A DNA stretch of 64,000 bases from Pycnopodia helianthoides. Taxonomy: Eukaryota; Echinodermata; Asteroidea; Forcipulatida; Asteriidae. The position numbers and the translations under genes were made by a program. Positions 27,988 to 38,700 of the stretch are shown one piece after another. The notes under the pieces are model-generated. The model had not been told where the DNA came from. It ran no database searches and was given only the letters and a program-made list of their open reading frames with translations. Positions within the stretch are counted from its first letter, which is position 1. The number at the start of each line of letters is the position of its first letter. The stretch lies in assembly GCA_032158295.1 (NCBI GenBank), contig CM063258.1, positions 8,946,583 through 9,010,582 of the forward strand, written 5' to 3'.

Positions 27988-27993
27988 AATAAA
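27988..27993 (+). terminator. Candidate polyadenylation signal AATAAA
   Basis: A canonical AATAAA on the sense strand of the esterase gene is followed by a TTG-containing stretch. It would imply a 4-kb 3' UTR. Earlier signals were not obvious, but the assignment rests on the hexamer alone. Confidence 0.25.
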
Positions 27994-28126
27994 AAGCATT
28001 GCTGGTTGTAAAATTGCAAAAGTAATGAAAAATGAATGTGGGTTTCATCAACATGAAAAGTGTACTGTTTAGCTTGTATTGTTCTTTTGAATTTTTACTG
28101 TTTTTGTTTTGTATAAAATGCAAGTT

Positions 28127-28176
28127 AAAGGGAGGGTATAACTTTAAAGTAATTACCAAAGTTATACCCTCCCTTT
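28127..28176. mobile_element. Minimal TTAAAG-family hairpin
   Basis: Perfect 19-bp arms (28127-28145 and 28158-28176) containing AAAGGGAGGGTATAACTTT surround a 12-nt loop. The arm sequence resembles the terminus of the family at 51300-51330 (AAGTATACCCTGCCTTTAA). It looks like an internally deleted element reduced to its ends. Confidence 0.7.
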
Positions 28177-28519
28177 CACATAAAAAAGGCTTTCTAAATT
28201 TTACAAATCAATGTTTATGTTTAGGCTGGGATATCTTAATTTTAAAATTGTGTTTATTGCAGAATCAATTCCTTTTGAGAAACAAAACCCCCCACTCCCG
28301 CAGTGTTTTCGGGTACAAGTAATTGAAAGGAAGAATTTGCATAAAATTGAAAAGAACTGTGCACCGCGTTTGCGTGAGTGCGCCCTCACAAAATCCCCCA
28401 AGAGAGTATAGCTAGCTGGTAATCAATAGCCTCCTTAAAAAGCAATGTCGTATCGACACACTTTAACTGGATACCAGCAGAAGTTGCAGACGACATTAAA
28501 TTTGTCACTTTTGCAAAAG

Positions 28520-28530
28520 AAGATGGCGGC
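28520..28530 (+). promoter_or_regulatory. YY1-like motif AAGATGGCGGC over the C9orf78-homologue start codon
   Basis: AAGATGGCGGC matches the known YY1 consensus. It overlaps the start codon at 28523, an arrangement common in TATA-less housekeeping genes of animals. No TATA box is evident upstream. Binding is inferred from motif and position only. Confidence 0.35.
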
Positions 28531-28611
28531 AAGTTTCAAGAAAAAGCAATTCCGACGTCGTAGGCAGTCTTCCTCGTCGGAAGAAGAGACAGTTGGAACT
28601 GAAGAGATAAG
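28523..28611 (+). CDS. C9orf78-homologue exon 1
   Basis: It starts at ATGGCGGCAAG and ends ATAAG|GTAATC in phase 2. It encodes MAASFKKKQFRRRRQSSSSE and EETVGTEEIR. The FRRRR and acidic serine segment corresponds to human IFRRRRGDSESEED. A longer antisense frame here is a shadow. Confidence 0.95.
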
Positions 28612-31600
28612 GTAATCTATCCACGATTCGTTAACAAATAGTACATGGTTTGGAGTGGGTTTATTTTTCTGGTAAGGAACGACAAAAGAATGGACAACTG
28701 AGTTACTGCTGAAAGAATTTTTTTGATGACGATGTGTGTACGGGATGTTCAGTGTTGACTCGCAGTCATAGACGGTCATGGTTGACTGACTATGATAGTG
28801 ATAAGTGAATACTGAATATGTATCAGAATAGTGCAACCTGTTAATGTTACCGGTAAAAGCGATATCTCATTCATGTCATTTGACTTTGAGTCAATAAGAT
28901 CCTATTTTATTTCATAGGCCCTCCTAGCTAGTAAATGTTCATTTTGTCTTGTCCTGCACTTTTATTGCACCACTGGTCATGGCGTCACGCACAGCACATC
29001 ATCCCAGTTTAGCTGTCCAGCTGCAAAGGGATTACTCCTTCAAGTGTCAAGTAATGATTGGAAAAGTGGCAGTCGGATACAGAATTTTGCCTGTATGCTG
29101 GTATTTTTTGTGGTATTAACTGCATGCACCGTCCATGCAGGAAGGTAAAATGCACACAATGCTGGGATTGTCATGGTTGTGGTATTTCGTTGTGTCTCCT
29201 TACCTTAGTCCTTTACTTCTTCCATCCATGTTCCACCCAATAATCACAAAGCCCCCCCCCCCACCCCCATATCCGTTTGTCAGTGCGAAAACGTTGTTAC
29301 TTGTATCTCCTAAACTGGCACTTACGTTACACGCGAGTTTGAAATAGTCAAAACATCATATATCGCTTTAAATAACAAGATGTACACACAAAACAAGCAC
29401 TCCCCAGATATGATGATTTTGCACGGGCATTTTGGTGCGAGATACGTTTTTGCACTGATGGGACCATTATATCATTATCAATGCCTCAGTATCCATATCA
29501 TGATTTCTCTCTATTTTAAACAATTGTTTTTCTTTTCAATTCAGAACAATTTTGGACGAAACGAGAGAAGCACAGAAGTTCAGACAGAGGCAACATGGTG
29601 TTAGGTAATTATTCATTTACAGCTGGCCAATAACAATGCCAGTACTCGGGGACTCCCTCAGATTCTTGGGCCTTCTGCCCCTGTCACAATCATTTATAAA
29701 CTTCCCCTCCTTTGTTGTTCGTGGCGTTCGTGGCCGAGCGGTTAAGAGCTCCGGACTCAAGCTCTAGTGTTGCTGATCAGCAGAGTGTGGGTTCGTGTTC
29801 CGGTTGTGACAATTGTGTCCTGAAGCAAAATACCATAATTGCTTTGTCCTTCGGATGAGACATTAAGGATGGAATAGGTAGTTGGTATGCACATAAAAGA
29901 ACCCAGAACACATGTTGAAGAGTAGAGGTTACCCTGGTACTTCTGGTTCAAAATCAAACGTCGTTTACACTTGTTTTCATTGCCAGTTAATAATAATAAT
30001 CCTCATCTTCAAGGTGTACCTACTCAAGCCCACAAATTGTTAGAAAAAGGGGTCCTCCTATGTCGACTCGTTTCCATTTCTTTTTAAACCACATAATCTT
30101 TTATCAATTTTTACTTTGTGTGCGTGTGCGTAGATGGAGTTGAGGGTACTACTAGCTCTTGTCAAGCATTATGTATTGATTTCTATTATAGTTTTTGCGT
30201 TTTTTATACAATAAACAAGTTTTCATCTCGCAATATCTTAGCACAGCTTGCTTCCCAATCAATTTTTCATCAAACTTGTTGTCGTTTTTTCAGCAAATGT
30301 GTTTTTTTCCCCTTTTATGTTTGCCATGTTTTGGTTCTGTCGTGGTCAACCTGGCTGTCTCTGTGTTCTTGTTCTTGTTTCTGTATCTGTATCTGTCTGT
30401 CCATCAGGCATCTTTGTGTTTAATCATCCATTAGGCATCTCACCACGATCCTCGGCTTCAAAAAGATGCCTCTATACCTGTTTTCACCTCCTGGTATACT
30501 TTGTTGATATTTTCCTCTTAATTAATTATTAATTCTCGCACTGTTTAATACTCTGCTTTATTGACCCCTTGCAACAACGTCACAGGCATCATGTCTGCCA
30601 TGCTCGCCATTTTGAGATTTCAACACTTAAACGTGTAAACGCCACGTCACCTTAAACTCGACTGTACACTGTATAACACAAAGGGGCATTGACTCCCAAA
30701 ATGACGCAACCAAGATACTGTGATGTTGACGTCGGGTGTCTTGGGTCAATAGAAATAAAATGTGAATTTGAGTGGAGTTGCACAAAGCAACCGATCATTG
30801 TATTTGACTATTTGTTTACTTTCAGCGCTGCCAGCCTCGCTGTTGGGAAAAAGTTCAGTAAAGAAGAAGAGATTGATGTGAGTATTACTTTGTTGAAACT
30901 ACGGGCGATAAATAAACAAATTCCAAACAATAAACAACCGTTGAAGGAAGGTTGCTCTTTTTGTAGATAAGGTAATATGCTGTGTCTTTGTCAATTTAAC
31001 AGGAAAACAATTTATGTGTAATTTTCAGTAACATTTATCTGTTTGTAAACAGAATGATCCATTCAAGCTTCGTTCAGGAGGAATTATCAGTCTGACAGAG
31101 ATTAAAGATAGGAACAGAGACAGGTGAGTCATTTATTATTACATAACTTTACAAGAGGTATTGTTATACCATGGTAATAGACCGTACAATTCTCGTGCGT
31201 ATTCAAACATTTTGGGGACCGTTTTGGTCCCACGCACATTGCTTCAACACGTGAAGGAAACACGTAATGGGTCGTGATGCAGGCCTGGAATTTCATCTTT
31301 GAGAGAGCAAGGCCATTTTCACTTTGCAAAGGGCACTTCCAGTGGAAAATCTTAAAGTCTATGGGCAACTTTTGAAGGGGCACCAAGGCCAAGAGCAGGG
31401 CAACGGAGGCCATGGCCTCCGTGTAAATCCAGGCCTGGTGATGTTTGAATATGCGTGAGACTTGCACAGTCTTTAGTTTGTGAATTTTATTGGTCAAGAA
31501 CCAATCCTGAGATGTGCTTGAAAGATGGATGTACATGTATGTGGCTTCACTTCATTGATTGGAACATTCCATCTTTCAACTCATGAAAATATTCTCTCCA

Positions 31601-34600
31601 TTGCACGAATGCAAAACATCTGTTATTCGTTTTGGTGTAACACCCAGGTAGATCTTTGTCACTTGGAAGACAAAGGATGAAACGAAAATGCACGCCGAAT
31701 GTACCAAAATACACGCTTAATGAGGTAGGCATAAAATGGTGTGAATAATGAATGCCGCCGCGTGACCTCCAATCCTCCAATCAAATGACAAGGATCAACT
31801 AGGATCATGTTATAAAAGGGCTTAAATAACCCTCCTGTTCACTGGTACCGTAGACGGCCACAAAGTACCATATCTTCTAGGCCAACATTGGGTGCATGGG
31901 TTTTTTTCTGTTTGTACAGCTAGCACTGGTACCACAGACTGCCACAAAGTACCATACCTTCCAGGCTAGCATTGGGTACATGGGTTTCTTCTGTTTGTAC
32001 AGCTAGCACTGGTACCACAGACTGGCACAAAGTACCATACCTTCTAGGCCAACATTGGGTGCATGGGTTTCTTCTGTTTGTACAGCTGACACTGGTACCA
32101 TACACTGGCACAAAGTACCATACCTTTTAGGTCAGCATTGGGTGCATGGGTTTCTTCTGTTTGTACGACTGGTATTATCAGGAGACCCAATGGCTTGTGT
32201 ACTGTGGACTACGCCTCCACAGTCTCCTGTGGATTTTTGCGGCACAGGCCAGTTGGGCAGGAGAGTATACTGACAGTAATTGGGCTCTAGTGTGCAAATG
32301 ACAGTAAAGTTGTCATTGTTTTTTCCCATTCCTTTTATTAGATCAGATGAAGACTCCAGAGATGTTCTGAACATGGACAACACATTTGCTGCAGAAACCA
32401 ACAGGAGAGATGAAGATGCAGAAATGTAAGCACGATAGCTGACACAGTTGTGTGGCGGATAATTGATTTGTTCTAAGAGCAACTACATCCCTCAACTCAA
32501 CTCATCACATCACACAGTAGTGTTGATTGGAGAGTTTAAACTCTATCGAAATTGAATCGTAGTCACATAATGTTGCCTTACGGTGTTTGCCAGAGGAGTG
32601 TATCGATGTTTTGTGGACCAGGGTTCTGCCCACGGTGGTCGGTGCCGGAAAACCCGCCCGGCACTCGGCATTCCCCAACCACCACTGGCAGAATTTTCTT
32701 GTTTTCTTGGTTTCCGACCACCACACATTTTCCAATCTTTTAAATTACACTTGCAATTTCCTTTCAAAGGTTTTCAACGAAATGTAAAATTGGGTATTTA
32801 CCAATAAAAATGGCATCCAAAGCCATTAATTTTGAGTACTTCTTTGATTTGAGTCTATTTATATGATCTACCGTGTAACTGATCCATCTCACAATGGTTT
32901 CCATGGAAACATTTCTCCACCACTAAAGAAATCCTGGGCAGAACCCTGGTGGACACTGTGTTTGTCTTTCATTCACAAAAGTATTAAAAAGTGAGCAGTT
33001 AAAGGTAGCATTATACTATCGTAATGATCCCGAACTGATGAATCTGTTTCAATGTCCTTGTCTGTATATTTACATGTTGAATTTCCCGTTGCAGGATGAA
33101 GTACATTGAAATTGAGCTGGCAAAGAAGAAAGGCGTCGCTGACGATGAGGATGGCCTGGCCAAAAAGAAAGAGAAGTAAAGTCTTTTCCTTTTCATATCG
33201 TGCTAAATTCTTGAGTATTGCCAGAATATGTTTTTCTAAAACGTGGTCTAGTTTAACCTTTTAGAGACCGTAGCAGCTGCAATCAGCTAGTACAAAAAAA
33301 TACCCATAGCGGCTGCAATTGACTGCAAGATTTGGCTTACTTCAATGAAAAGGTCATGTTTTAAATTGACAGTTTACAATGCTTCCCATGTTAAAATAAG
33401 CTTATTAATAAAAAAAAATTGCCATGTCTTGGGGTGTGGTGATGATTATACACCAGGGCCCAATTTCATAGAGGTGCTTAAGCAGAAAATATTGCTAAAC
33501 AATTTTCTGTTAAGCAAAAATAAGCAGGATACCAGTCGTAACCTTATTCTGGTAAGCATAATTTTCTTATGCTAGGCAAACTTATTGGCGCTTGAGCAGC
33601 TCTACGATGTTGGGTTGACGGTTTTAAAGCAATCATAAAAGGTTCACAATAAAGCGGTCTACCTTTTTTTTGTTTTTTAAATTAATGTCAATCAACATTT
33701 GCTTACAAAGAAACCTATCAGGTAAAGGTCGACGACAACAGAAATGAAAGAAATGAAACGGAAATAAACTTTGTGTTGGTTTCAGCTTCAAAAGTGCATG
33801 AGTTTTGATTATAAACAGTATATTGGGGCTTTGTTTCTTGACAGGATGAAAACTGCTGAAGACAAGTTGTACGAGCTTCCTGAACATCTTAGAGTAGAAT
33901 CCCAGAAGAAATCAGAAGAAATGTTATCCAATCAAATGCTTTCTGGTATTCCAGAGGTGGATTTGGGAATAGAGTAAGTTGGAACCAGAACTGCTATAAT
34001 TTTTTGAAACAACTCTTTGTCATCGTGGAAAAAAAGTGTCCACAAGGAGAAGAAAAAATGTTTCTTAAATTTGTGGTGATAAAGAAGACTCCATCAATTC
34101 CCTGAATTGTAACACCTGGTGGTTTCATCCCATATTTCAATTGAAAAAACAAACATCAGCTATAAGTCACTTTTTCGTTTGTTCCATCCCTCATTTATAA
34201 AATGGATAGGAAATGTACCATTGAAAAATAGACCAGTGATGGATTTTACAAAGCACTAAGATTTATCTTTAAGATGACTTGTTGGCATCACCATAATGAT
34301 TTATATTGTGACATTACACTTTGCTTTACAAATAAGTGATACACAGTTAAGATCAATCTCAGCTCTTTGTGTAATCGACCCCTGTTGCTTTTAACGTCAC
34401 TTGAGTATAAAGGCACATATTGCGGTCAAAATAAGGTTGGTCATCGGCCCCTTCTCTGCAAACCCCTATACATGTGCCTGCATTTCCGTTGTTTTAACCT
34501 CTAAGATGCATAAGATCGGTAGTTATTCTTCAATGGGTGTTTTTTGTGTGTTCTAACAGTGCTAAGATCGCTAACATTGAAGCAACGGAAGATTCCAAAC

Positions 34601-35926
34601 AGAAACACATCGAGGAGAGGAGAAGCAAGAAGAAAGACACTGTAACCTTTGCCCCGACCAACATGGCCGTTAATTACGTTCAGCATGCTCGTTGTAAGTA
34701 AAGAGAATGGGGAACACTGTTGCATTGTCACACCTGGGCCCACTTTTCAAAAGTAGCTAAGCACAACAAAATTATGCTTACCAGAATAAGGTTACCAGCC
34801 AAGATAGCATTATGCACTTTTTTGTCTGCCTAAGCGGCTGCAGATCGTGCCACAGCATCCTAAAAACAATTACATGGTGCTATGTAAATAAATGGGTCTG
34901 ATAACTTTGAACATAGCTCCACCTACCTTGTAGACAAAATAAGGAGCGCTTTGAGATGCACTTGGGTGTCATAAAGCGCTATATAAGAACTGCATATTAT
35001 TGTTACTATTTACTTTTAGCCATCCCAAGCAATGAGAACATTCATCAGTTCACACAGATAGCTGGTTCCAATATCATCTGAATCCAATTATTTTGTTTGC
35101 ATACGAATCACGATCCCTATACTTTATTTGATCTTCTTCCTCCAAACCAAGATATGCATGAAGAGTTAAATCCACCCAAGCAGAGGGTCATTAAAGTGGA
35201 AGAGCCTAAACCAAGACCAGTTGTGGTTGGAGATGCCGATGGACCAGTCCCTGGTAAGTGTCGCCATTCTGTCACACTTTATGAACAATTCAAATGTCTC
35301 CCACGTTCCCAACGCTGATATACCTTGTGCCTCATGACAAGCATGCCTACAAATTGGACTGGATTTCTAGAAGGTAGAAAGTGTACAAAGATCTATGGAG
35401 GGAAATATAAAAGCTTACATTATATGAATGTGGCATTGTATTGTGTTTATCAACTATGCCCGATATGTGGCAGAGGGTGTCCCCCCAAAACAATATACTA
35501 TGCCCGATATGTGGCAGAGGGTGTACCCCCCATAAAGTGCCATGCCCAATATGTGGCAGAGCGTGGTCCCCCCCCAAATATAACATGCCCGATATGTGGC
35601 AGAGGGTGTACCCCCCCAATGTTTCCATATTTTAACATTCTTTTCCTTTTGTACAGAAGTACCCCCTCACTGAAATCCTGTAAAAGAATTCCTGAGATTC
35701 CCACAACACAATGAAGTTACAAAAGGAAGGGGGGGTACACCTTATCACATATTGTGATATATTTTAATCATGTTAGAATAGACCATTGCACAGACTTTAT
35801 GTTTAATTTAATTTTCCTCTCCCAGTTTCCAATTCACCACAGCGGCAGAAGAAGAGGAATAATCAAGAGAAAGCCACAGACGATTATCACTACGAACGCT
35901 TCAAGAAGCAACTCAGAAGATATTGA
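28523..35926 (+). CDS. C9orf78/TLS1 (HCA59) spliceosome-associated protein, complete
   Basis: Ten exons: 28523-28611, 29545-29604, 30826-30877, 31053-31123, 32342-32425, 33095-33175, 33845-33973, 34560-34693, 35152-35253 and 35826-35926. They total 903 nt (300 residues plus stop); human C9orf78 has 289. All phases close. Landmarks are an N-terminal KKKQFRRRRQSSSSEEE, TFAAETNRRDEDAEMMKYIE, KLYELPEHLRV, the family signature EEMLSNQMLSGIPEVDLGI, FAPTNMAVNYVQHAR and the C-terminal ATDDYHYERFKKQLRRY. Human C9orf78 associates with the spliceosome; fission yeast Tls1 affects splicing of shelterin transcripts. No membrane or signal segment is present; basic and acidic low-complexity regions suit a nuclear protein. 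Confidence 0.97.
29545..29604 (+). CDS. C9orf78-homologue exon 2
   Basis: The acceptor is TTCAATTCAG and the donor TTAG|GTAATT. The 60-nt exon, phase 2 to 2, encodes TILDETREAQKFRQRQHGV, matching human KLEETREVQNLRKRPNGV. Confidence 0.96.
   Translation, partial: NNFGRNERSTEVQTEATWC
29728..29960 (+). mobile_element. tRNA-derived SINE, plus strand, in intron 2
   Basis: GTGGCCGAGCGGTTAAGAGC is a clear A-box head. It continues with GGACTCAAGCTCTAGTGTTG, GTGTGGGTTCGTGTTCCGG and a body with TTCGGATGAGACATTAAGG and AAAAGAACCCAGAACAC. It is the best-preserved uninterrupted head of the family. Confidence 0.8.
30826..30877 (+). CDS. C9orf78-homologue exon 3
   Basis: The acceptor is TTTACTTTCAG and the donor GAT|GTGAGT. 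The 52-nt exon, phase 2 to 0, encodes AASLAVGKKFSKEEEID, aligned with human SAVALLVGEKVQEE. Confidence 0.92.
31053..31123 (+). CDS. C9orf78-homologue exon 4
   Basis: The acceptor is TTTGTAAACAG and the donor ACAG|GTGAGT. The 71-nt exon, phase 0 to 2, encodes NDPFKLRSGGIISLTEIKDR, matching human DDPFQMKTGGMVDMKKLKER. Confidence 0.95.
31280..31438 (+). mobile_element. AGGCCTGGAATTTC element (copy 2)
   Basis: It starts CAGGCCTGGAATTTCATC and ends TCCAGGCCTGG. Internal GAGAGAGCAAGGCCATTTTC and GGAGGCCATGGCCTCCG match the copy at 1935-2095. Confidence 0.75.
31850..32165. repeat. Four-copy 83/84-bp minisatellite in intron 4
   Basis: CACAAAGTACCATA recurs near 31859, 31943, 32026 and 32109. Each unit also has ATTGGGTGCATGGGTTT(C)TT and CTGTTTGTACAGCTAGCACT. 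Copies differ by scattered substitutions (TCTAGG/TCCAGG, TGCATGG/TACATGG). Confidence 0.9.
32342..32425 (+). CDS. C9orf78-homologue exon 5
   Basis: The acceptor is CCTTTTATTAG and the donor GAAAT|GTAAGC. The 84-nt exon, phase 2 to 2, encodes SDEDSRDVLNMDNTFAAETN and RRDEDAEM. It matches human LHLGTSFSAETNRRDEDADM. Confidence 0.97.
33095..33175 (+). CDS. C9orf78-homologue exon 6
   Basis: The acceptor is CCCGTTGCAG and the donor GAGAA|GTAAAG. The 81-nt exon, phase 2 to 2, encodes MKYIEIELAKKKGVADDED and a lysine-rich end. It matches human MKYIETELKKRKGIVEHEE. Confidence 0.97.
33456..33614. mobile_element. GGGCCC-family foldback in intron 6
   Basis: It begins GGGCCCAATTTCATAGAGG and ends GCAGCTCTACGATGTTGGG. 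The central TGTGACA segment is deleted compared with other copies. Confidence 0.7.
33845..33973 (+). CDS. C9orf78-homologue exon 7 (family signature)
   Basis: The acceptor is TTTCTTGACAG and the donor ATAGA|GTAAGT. The 129-nt exon, phase 2 to 2, encodes MKTAEDKLYELPEHLRVESQ and SEEMLSNQMLSGIPEVDLGI. The second block is virtually identical to the human protein and is the diagnostic region of the family. Confidence 0.98.
34560..34693 (+). CDS. C9orf78-homologue exon 8
   Basis: The acceptor is GTTCTAACAG and the donor CGTT|GTAAGT. The 134-nt exon, phase 2 to 1, encodes AKIANIEATEDSKQKHIEER, a lysine run and FAPTNMAVNYVQHAR. It matches human FVPTNMAVNYVQHNR. Confidence 0.97.
34736..34985. mobile_element. 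GGGCCC foldback fragment followed by a SINE tail
   Basis: TGGGCCCACTTTTCAAAAGT and AAAATTATGCTTACCAGAAT mark a truncated foldback. It is followed by GTGCTATGTAAATAAATGGG and GCGCTTTGAGATGCACTTG, AAAGCGCTATATAAGAACTG, the tail of the GTGGCCGAGCGGT SINE. Confidence 0.6.
35152..35253 (+). CDS. C9orf78-homologue exon 9
   Basis: The acceptor is TCCAAACCAAG and the donor CCTG|GTAAGT. The 102-nt exon, phase 1 to 1, encodes YMHEELNPPKQRVIKVEEPK and PVVVGDADGPVP. It matches human FYHEELNAPIRRNKEEPKAR and KVGDTEKPEP. AAG is a less common acceptor but is the only one that keeps both the frame and the homology. Confidence 0.95.
35455..35640. repeat. Four-copy minisatellite around CCCGATATGTGGCAGAGGGT
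   Basis: CCCGATATGTGGCAGAGGGT occurs four times (one variant CCCAATATGTGGCAGAGCGT) about 40-46 bp apart, each followed by a C run. The last unit runs into CAATGTTTCCATATT and TTTTGTACAGAAGTACCCCC. The same series in a single unit is found at 62248-62400. Confidence 0.9.
35826..35926 (+). CDS. C9orf78-homologue terminal exon
   Basis: The acceptor is CTCTCCCAG and the stop TGA at 35924-35926. The exon enters in phase 1 and encodes SNSPQRQKKRNNQEKATDD and YHYERFKKQLRRY. It matches the human end KATDDYHYEKFKKMNRRY. Confidence 0.97.
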
Positions 35927-36424
35927 AGGTGAACCCAAATTGTGTTCGTGTTGTTGATTTTTTGTTGTTGACATTTATCATGCCAATGAGAAGGATTTGG
36001 AGTTCGAGTCCTATACTTGAGTTAATACTATATGAGCTAGCCTGAGTATCTGACGTCGTACTTTGAGGCTCGTGGAGTATATACCAGATACCGGTCTTTC
36101 AACTTGGAGCGCTTGGTGTGCACCGCTGACCTTTTTGGTTGGTTTAATTAAACAATGAGTCCAATACGTGCGTGTTTCTGTTGCTTCGAATTTACCACGT
36201 ATACCAATCTTTGGACGTGGCGGCGGTAAAACTCACCCAATGAAACTTTAGCTCGGTAAATCCAAAGCCTGTCTTCATTCTTGTAGGATGAAGACAGGGT
36301 GCCAATCTTTCTTACTTTGAGAACCGTTGCCTGTGTGAGTACCAACAGAGTGCTGTACTCCGTTTTAATATGCAACTGGTGTATGTGTGGTCTCTACACG
36401 TTTGGAGTTGCGGCAAGAATTGTG

Positions 36425-36430
36425 AATAAA
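36425..36430 (+). terminator. Candidate polyadenylation signal for the C9orf78 homologue
   Basis: This is the first canonical AATAAA found after the stop codon, 500 nt downstream. No GT-rich element was checked beyond the nearby GTGGATTGGTCAC. It is supported by position only. Confidence 0.3.
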
Positions 36431-36671
36431 TAGCGATGGCCCCAGTCTGTGGATTGGTCACTCTAGAGTCTTTTGTAACTCGGTAGTGTCTTGATGTGGA
36501 TGCTTGGAGCTAGACAGCTGTAGCTGTCGCATTGTTTGCTACTGGAGGACATTGACGCACATTGGATTGACAACACCACAATGTTATTTTAGGATGACGC
36601 ATGTGAGATACTGTTTGATACTCATTAAACAAACAAGAGTGCATCCAATGTGGATGAATCTGCAGTTCATT

Positions 36672-36832
36672 GCCTGGATTTACATAGAGACCAAAGAGGT
36701 CATGACCTCTGTTACCCTTGGTCTTGGCCCCTTCAAAAGTTTCCAGTAGACTGTATGATTTTTCCAATGGAAGTGCCCTTTGCAAAATGAAAATGGCCTT
36801 GCCCTCTCAAAGATGAGATTCTAGGCCTGGCA
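36672..36832 (-). mobile_element. AGGCCTGGAATTTC element (copy 3), reversed
   Basis: The reverse complement reads GCCAGGCCTAGAATCTCATC and then GAGAGGGCAAGGCCATTTTC. It includes a CTTCAAAAGTTT counterpart and a GGTCATGACCTC variant of the central palindrome. It is more diverged than copies 1 and 2. Confidence 0.7.
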
Positions 36833-37186
36833 GTTGTCCCACTACATGAATTTATTTACTGGCAGCTAGTACTACGTTGACTTCAGATGTTACTTTCTTC
36901 AAGCCGTAATGACACTTGCAGACTTCAGAGAGTATGAAAGTATTAATTTTAAGCACCCTGTAATGTGTACTCATACTTTGGTCACTAGATGTCTAACTGG
37001 GAGTGGGGTGGGGGAGGGGGAAGGGAGCTGGTCAGAGGTCAGAGGTCAGAGGATATTTTTGTGTTCAATGTCGGTCATACAATACATATTACTATTCCAC
37101 TCCTTGACGGTTCATCCTTTATATCAACAACCAAGATCCGTCTTAGTCAGCGTACTTGTGTTAAATTCACATCTTTATTATTTAAT

Positions 37187-37345
37187 TTATGCTCGGTGGT
37201 ATGCTCTAGATTACGGGGATCGTGGGTTCGAATCCCGTTTGAGTAGCCTGTGGATTGTTATTTTTGTGGCAGGACTTGGAAAGCACTGAGTACTCAGTGC
37301 TTATCAAACATCATTGTAAAGGGTAAACCCCTTAAATAATATTTA
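37187..37345 (+). mobile_element. tRNA-derived SINE (CTCGGTGGT family), plus strand
   Basis: GCTCGGTGGTATGCTCTAGA is followed by CGTGGGTTCGAATCCCGTTT (B box), GAGTAGCCTGTGGATTG and GAAAGCACTGAGTACTCAGTGC, then GTGTAAAGGG-type tail words. Confidence 0.7.
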
Positions 37346-38081
37346 TCATTATTAGTATTATATGTTTATTTAACCATGACAAGAGCATACCTAGAATACA
37401 TAATACACATTGTACAGTTCTGCAGGAAGAAAGGAGGAGGAAATCTACCCTTAACGCCACAGAGAACAGAATTTCAGTTGACCAATTTATGAAATGTTGA
37501 GTACAGTAGTTGGGAATGGGCTGGATGATAACAATAGGGGATTAAGTAAGTGTGATTAGGCATTAAATGTACAATAAGTTTTACAAATAAAATAATTGAC
37601 CCTCTCCAAGATCTGATATTTAATTGTATGTAATTTTATTCATATTTTATGAGAAAAACAACGTGTACATTAGCTTAATGTTAATGTCATAAACCAGACC
37701 CATCATTGAGGCCCGAACTGAAGAATATTAAATTCATACAGAACTAGCAGTTGGTTTTTAAATAGTATGCAAAGTTGGGGATATGTAAGTGTCCGATGAC
37801 GTGTATATCCGCCAAACTTTTCTGGAATGGCTTACGGTGGACAGTTTATCACAACGGGATCAACTTTGGAGCGCCCTCAAAACGATTCAGCATTCTACAA
37901 TTGTTGTTCTGAAATTATGTGAAATTATTTGGGTTTTTGGTAGAATGACATTTATTCAAATTTTTAGTCCTCTATTTTTTTTTAAAAACTGTTTATCCCG
38001 ATGCAAATGATGACATCTGTTGCGTTGTTTGCGCTACCCCCTGCTTACGGTATTCGAACTGGCCTTTCATCACCGGGCGCA

Positions 38082-38230
38082 CTCGGTGGTCTTGTGGTTA
38101 TGATATCTGCTCCAGAATGCGAGGGTTGTGGGTTCAAATCCCGACTGAGTAGATTTTTTCTCTGTTGGACTATGGGAAAGCACCGAGTATACTGTGCTTA
38201 TCAAACGTTGGTGTATGGTAAATAAAAAAT
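38082..38230 (+). mobile_element. tRNA-derived SINE (CTCGGTGGT family), plus strand
   Basis: GCACTCGGTGGTCTTGTGGT is followed by GGTTGTGGGTTCAAATCCCG, ACTGAGTAGATTTTTTCTC and GAAAGCACCGAGTATACTGT. It closes with GGTAAATAAAAAATAAT. It lies about 900 bp from its relative at 37187. Confidence 0.7.
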
Positions 38231-38554
38231 AATATCAACTGTATTTAAAAGAAATGGCGCCTAACACCTTTAGGAGGTAAGTATAGATACTATTCGCGCA
38301 AAAGAACAAAGGGAAAAACATAAATGCTTTGAGAATAGTCTTGAAAAGGTGACGGTTATAGCGTGTTTGATGTAAAGAGGGAGATTGTAATATCGCTTTT
38401 CATACAAGAAGAGCGCCCCTATTTTCTGCAGGTATGCAGAGCTGCGTTTGGATTTATGAGGCAAATTTTACAGCACCTTGTAACGTTTAATACAAGGTGC
38501 TGTGGCGCCAACCATGCCAGGAACACCGGGGCGAACCCTTTCTCTTAACGTTAA

Positions 38555-38700
38555 TTGCATTACACAACACGAAGCAATAATGGTCAAGTGTCTTGCTTGA
38601 GGACACATGTGTCCAAATTTGAACTGGAATCCACACTTTGCAGATCAGAAACACCAGAGTTTGAGTCCAGTGCGCTTGACTGCTCTGCCACTATGGAATA
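38555..38700 (-). mobile_element. tRNA-derived SINE (GTGGCCGAGCGGT family), minus strand
   Basis: On the given strand it reads GTCAAGTGTCTTGCTTGAGG, GAACTGGAATCCACACTTTG, CAGATCAGAAACACCAGAG and TTGACTGCTCTGCCACTATG, the reverse of the standard head. Confidence 0.65.

Larger units (their letters stand above)
24241..28519. other. 3' UTR / intergenic interval between NTE and the C9orf78 homologue
   Basis: No exon is convincing here. Contents: a GTTTTTGCAC repeat (24270-24520), a long inverted-repeat element (24897-25180), a duplicated 190-bp segment (26300-26670), a TTAAAG-family MITE (26871-27114), two GGGCCC foldbacks in tandem (27372-27759) and a mini-hairpin (28127-28176). A canonical AATAAA at 27988 may end the esterase transcript. 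25180-26300 is AT-rich with one diverged TGACGTCA element near 25800-25990. Confidence 0.6.

Noticed and set aside
28435..28836. 133-residue minus-strand open frame
   Set aside because: It is the antisense of exon 1 of the C9orf78 homologue and its flanks.
30118..30532. Overlapping hydrophobic, Cys/Val-rich open frames of 79-101 residues in intron 2 of the C9orf78 homologue
   Set aside because: They come from T-rich, low-complexity sequence. Several frames are open at once and none shows conserved motifs.
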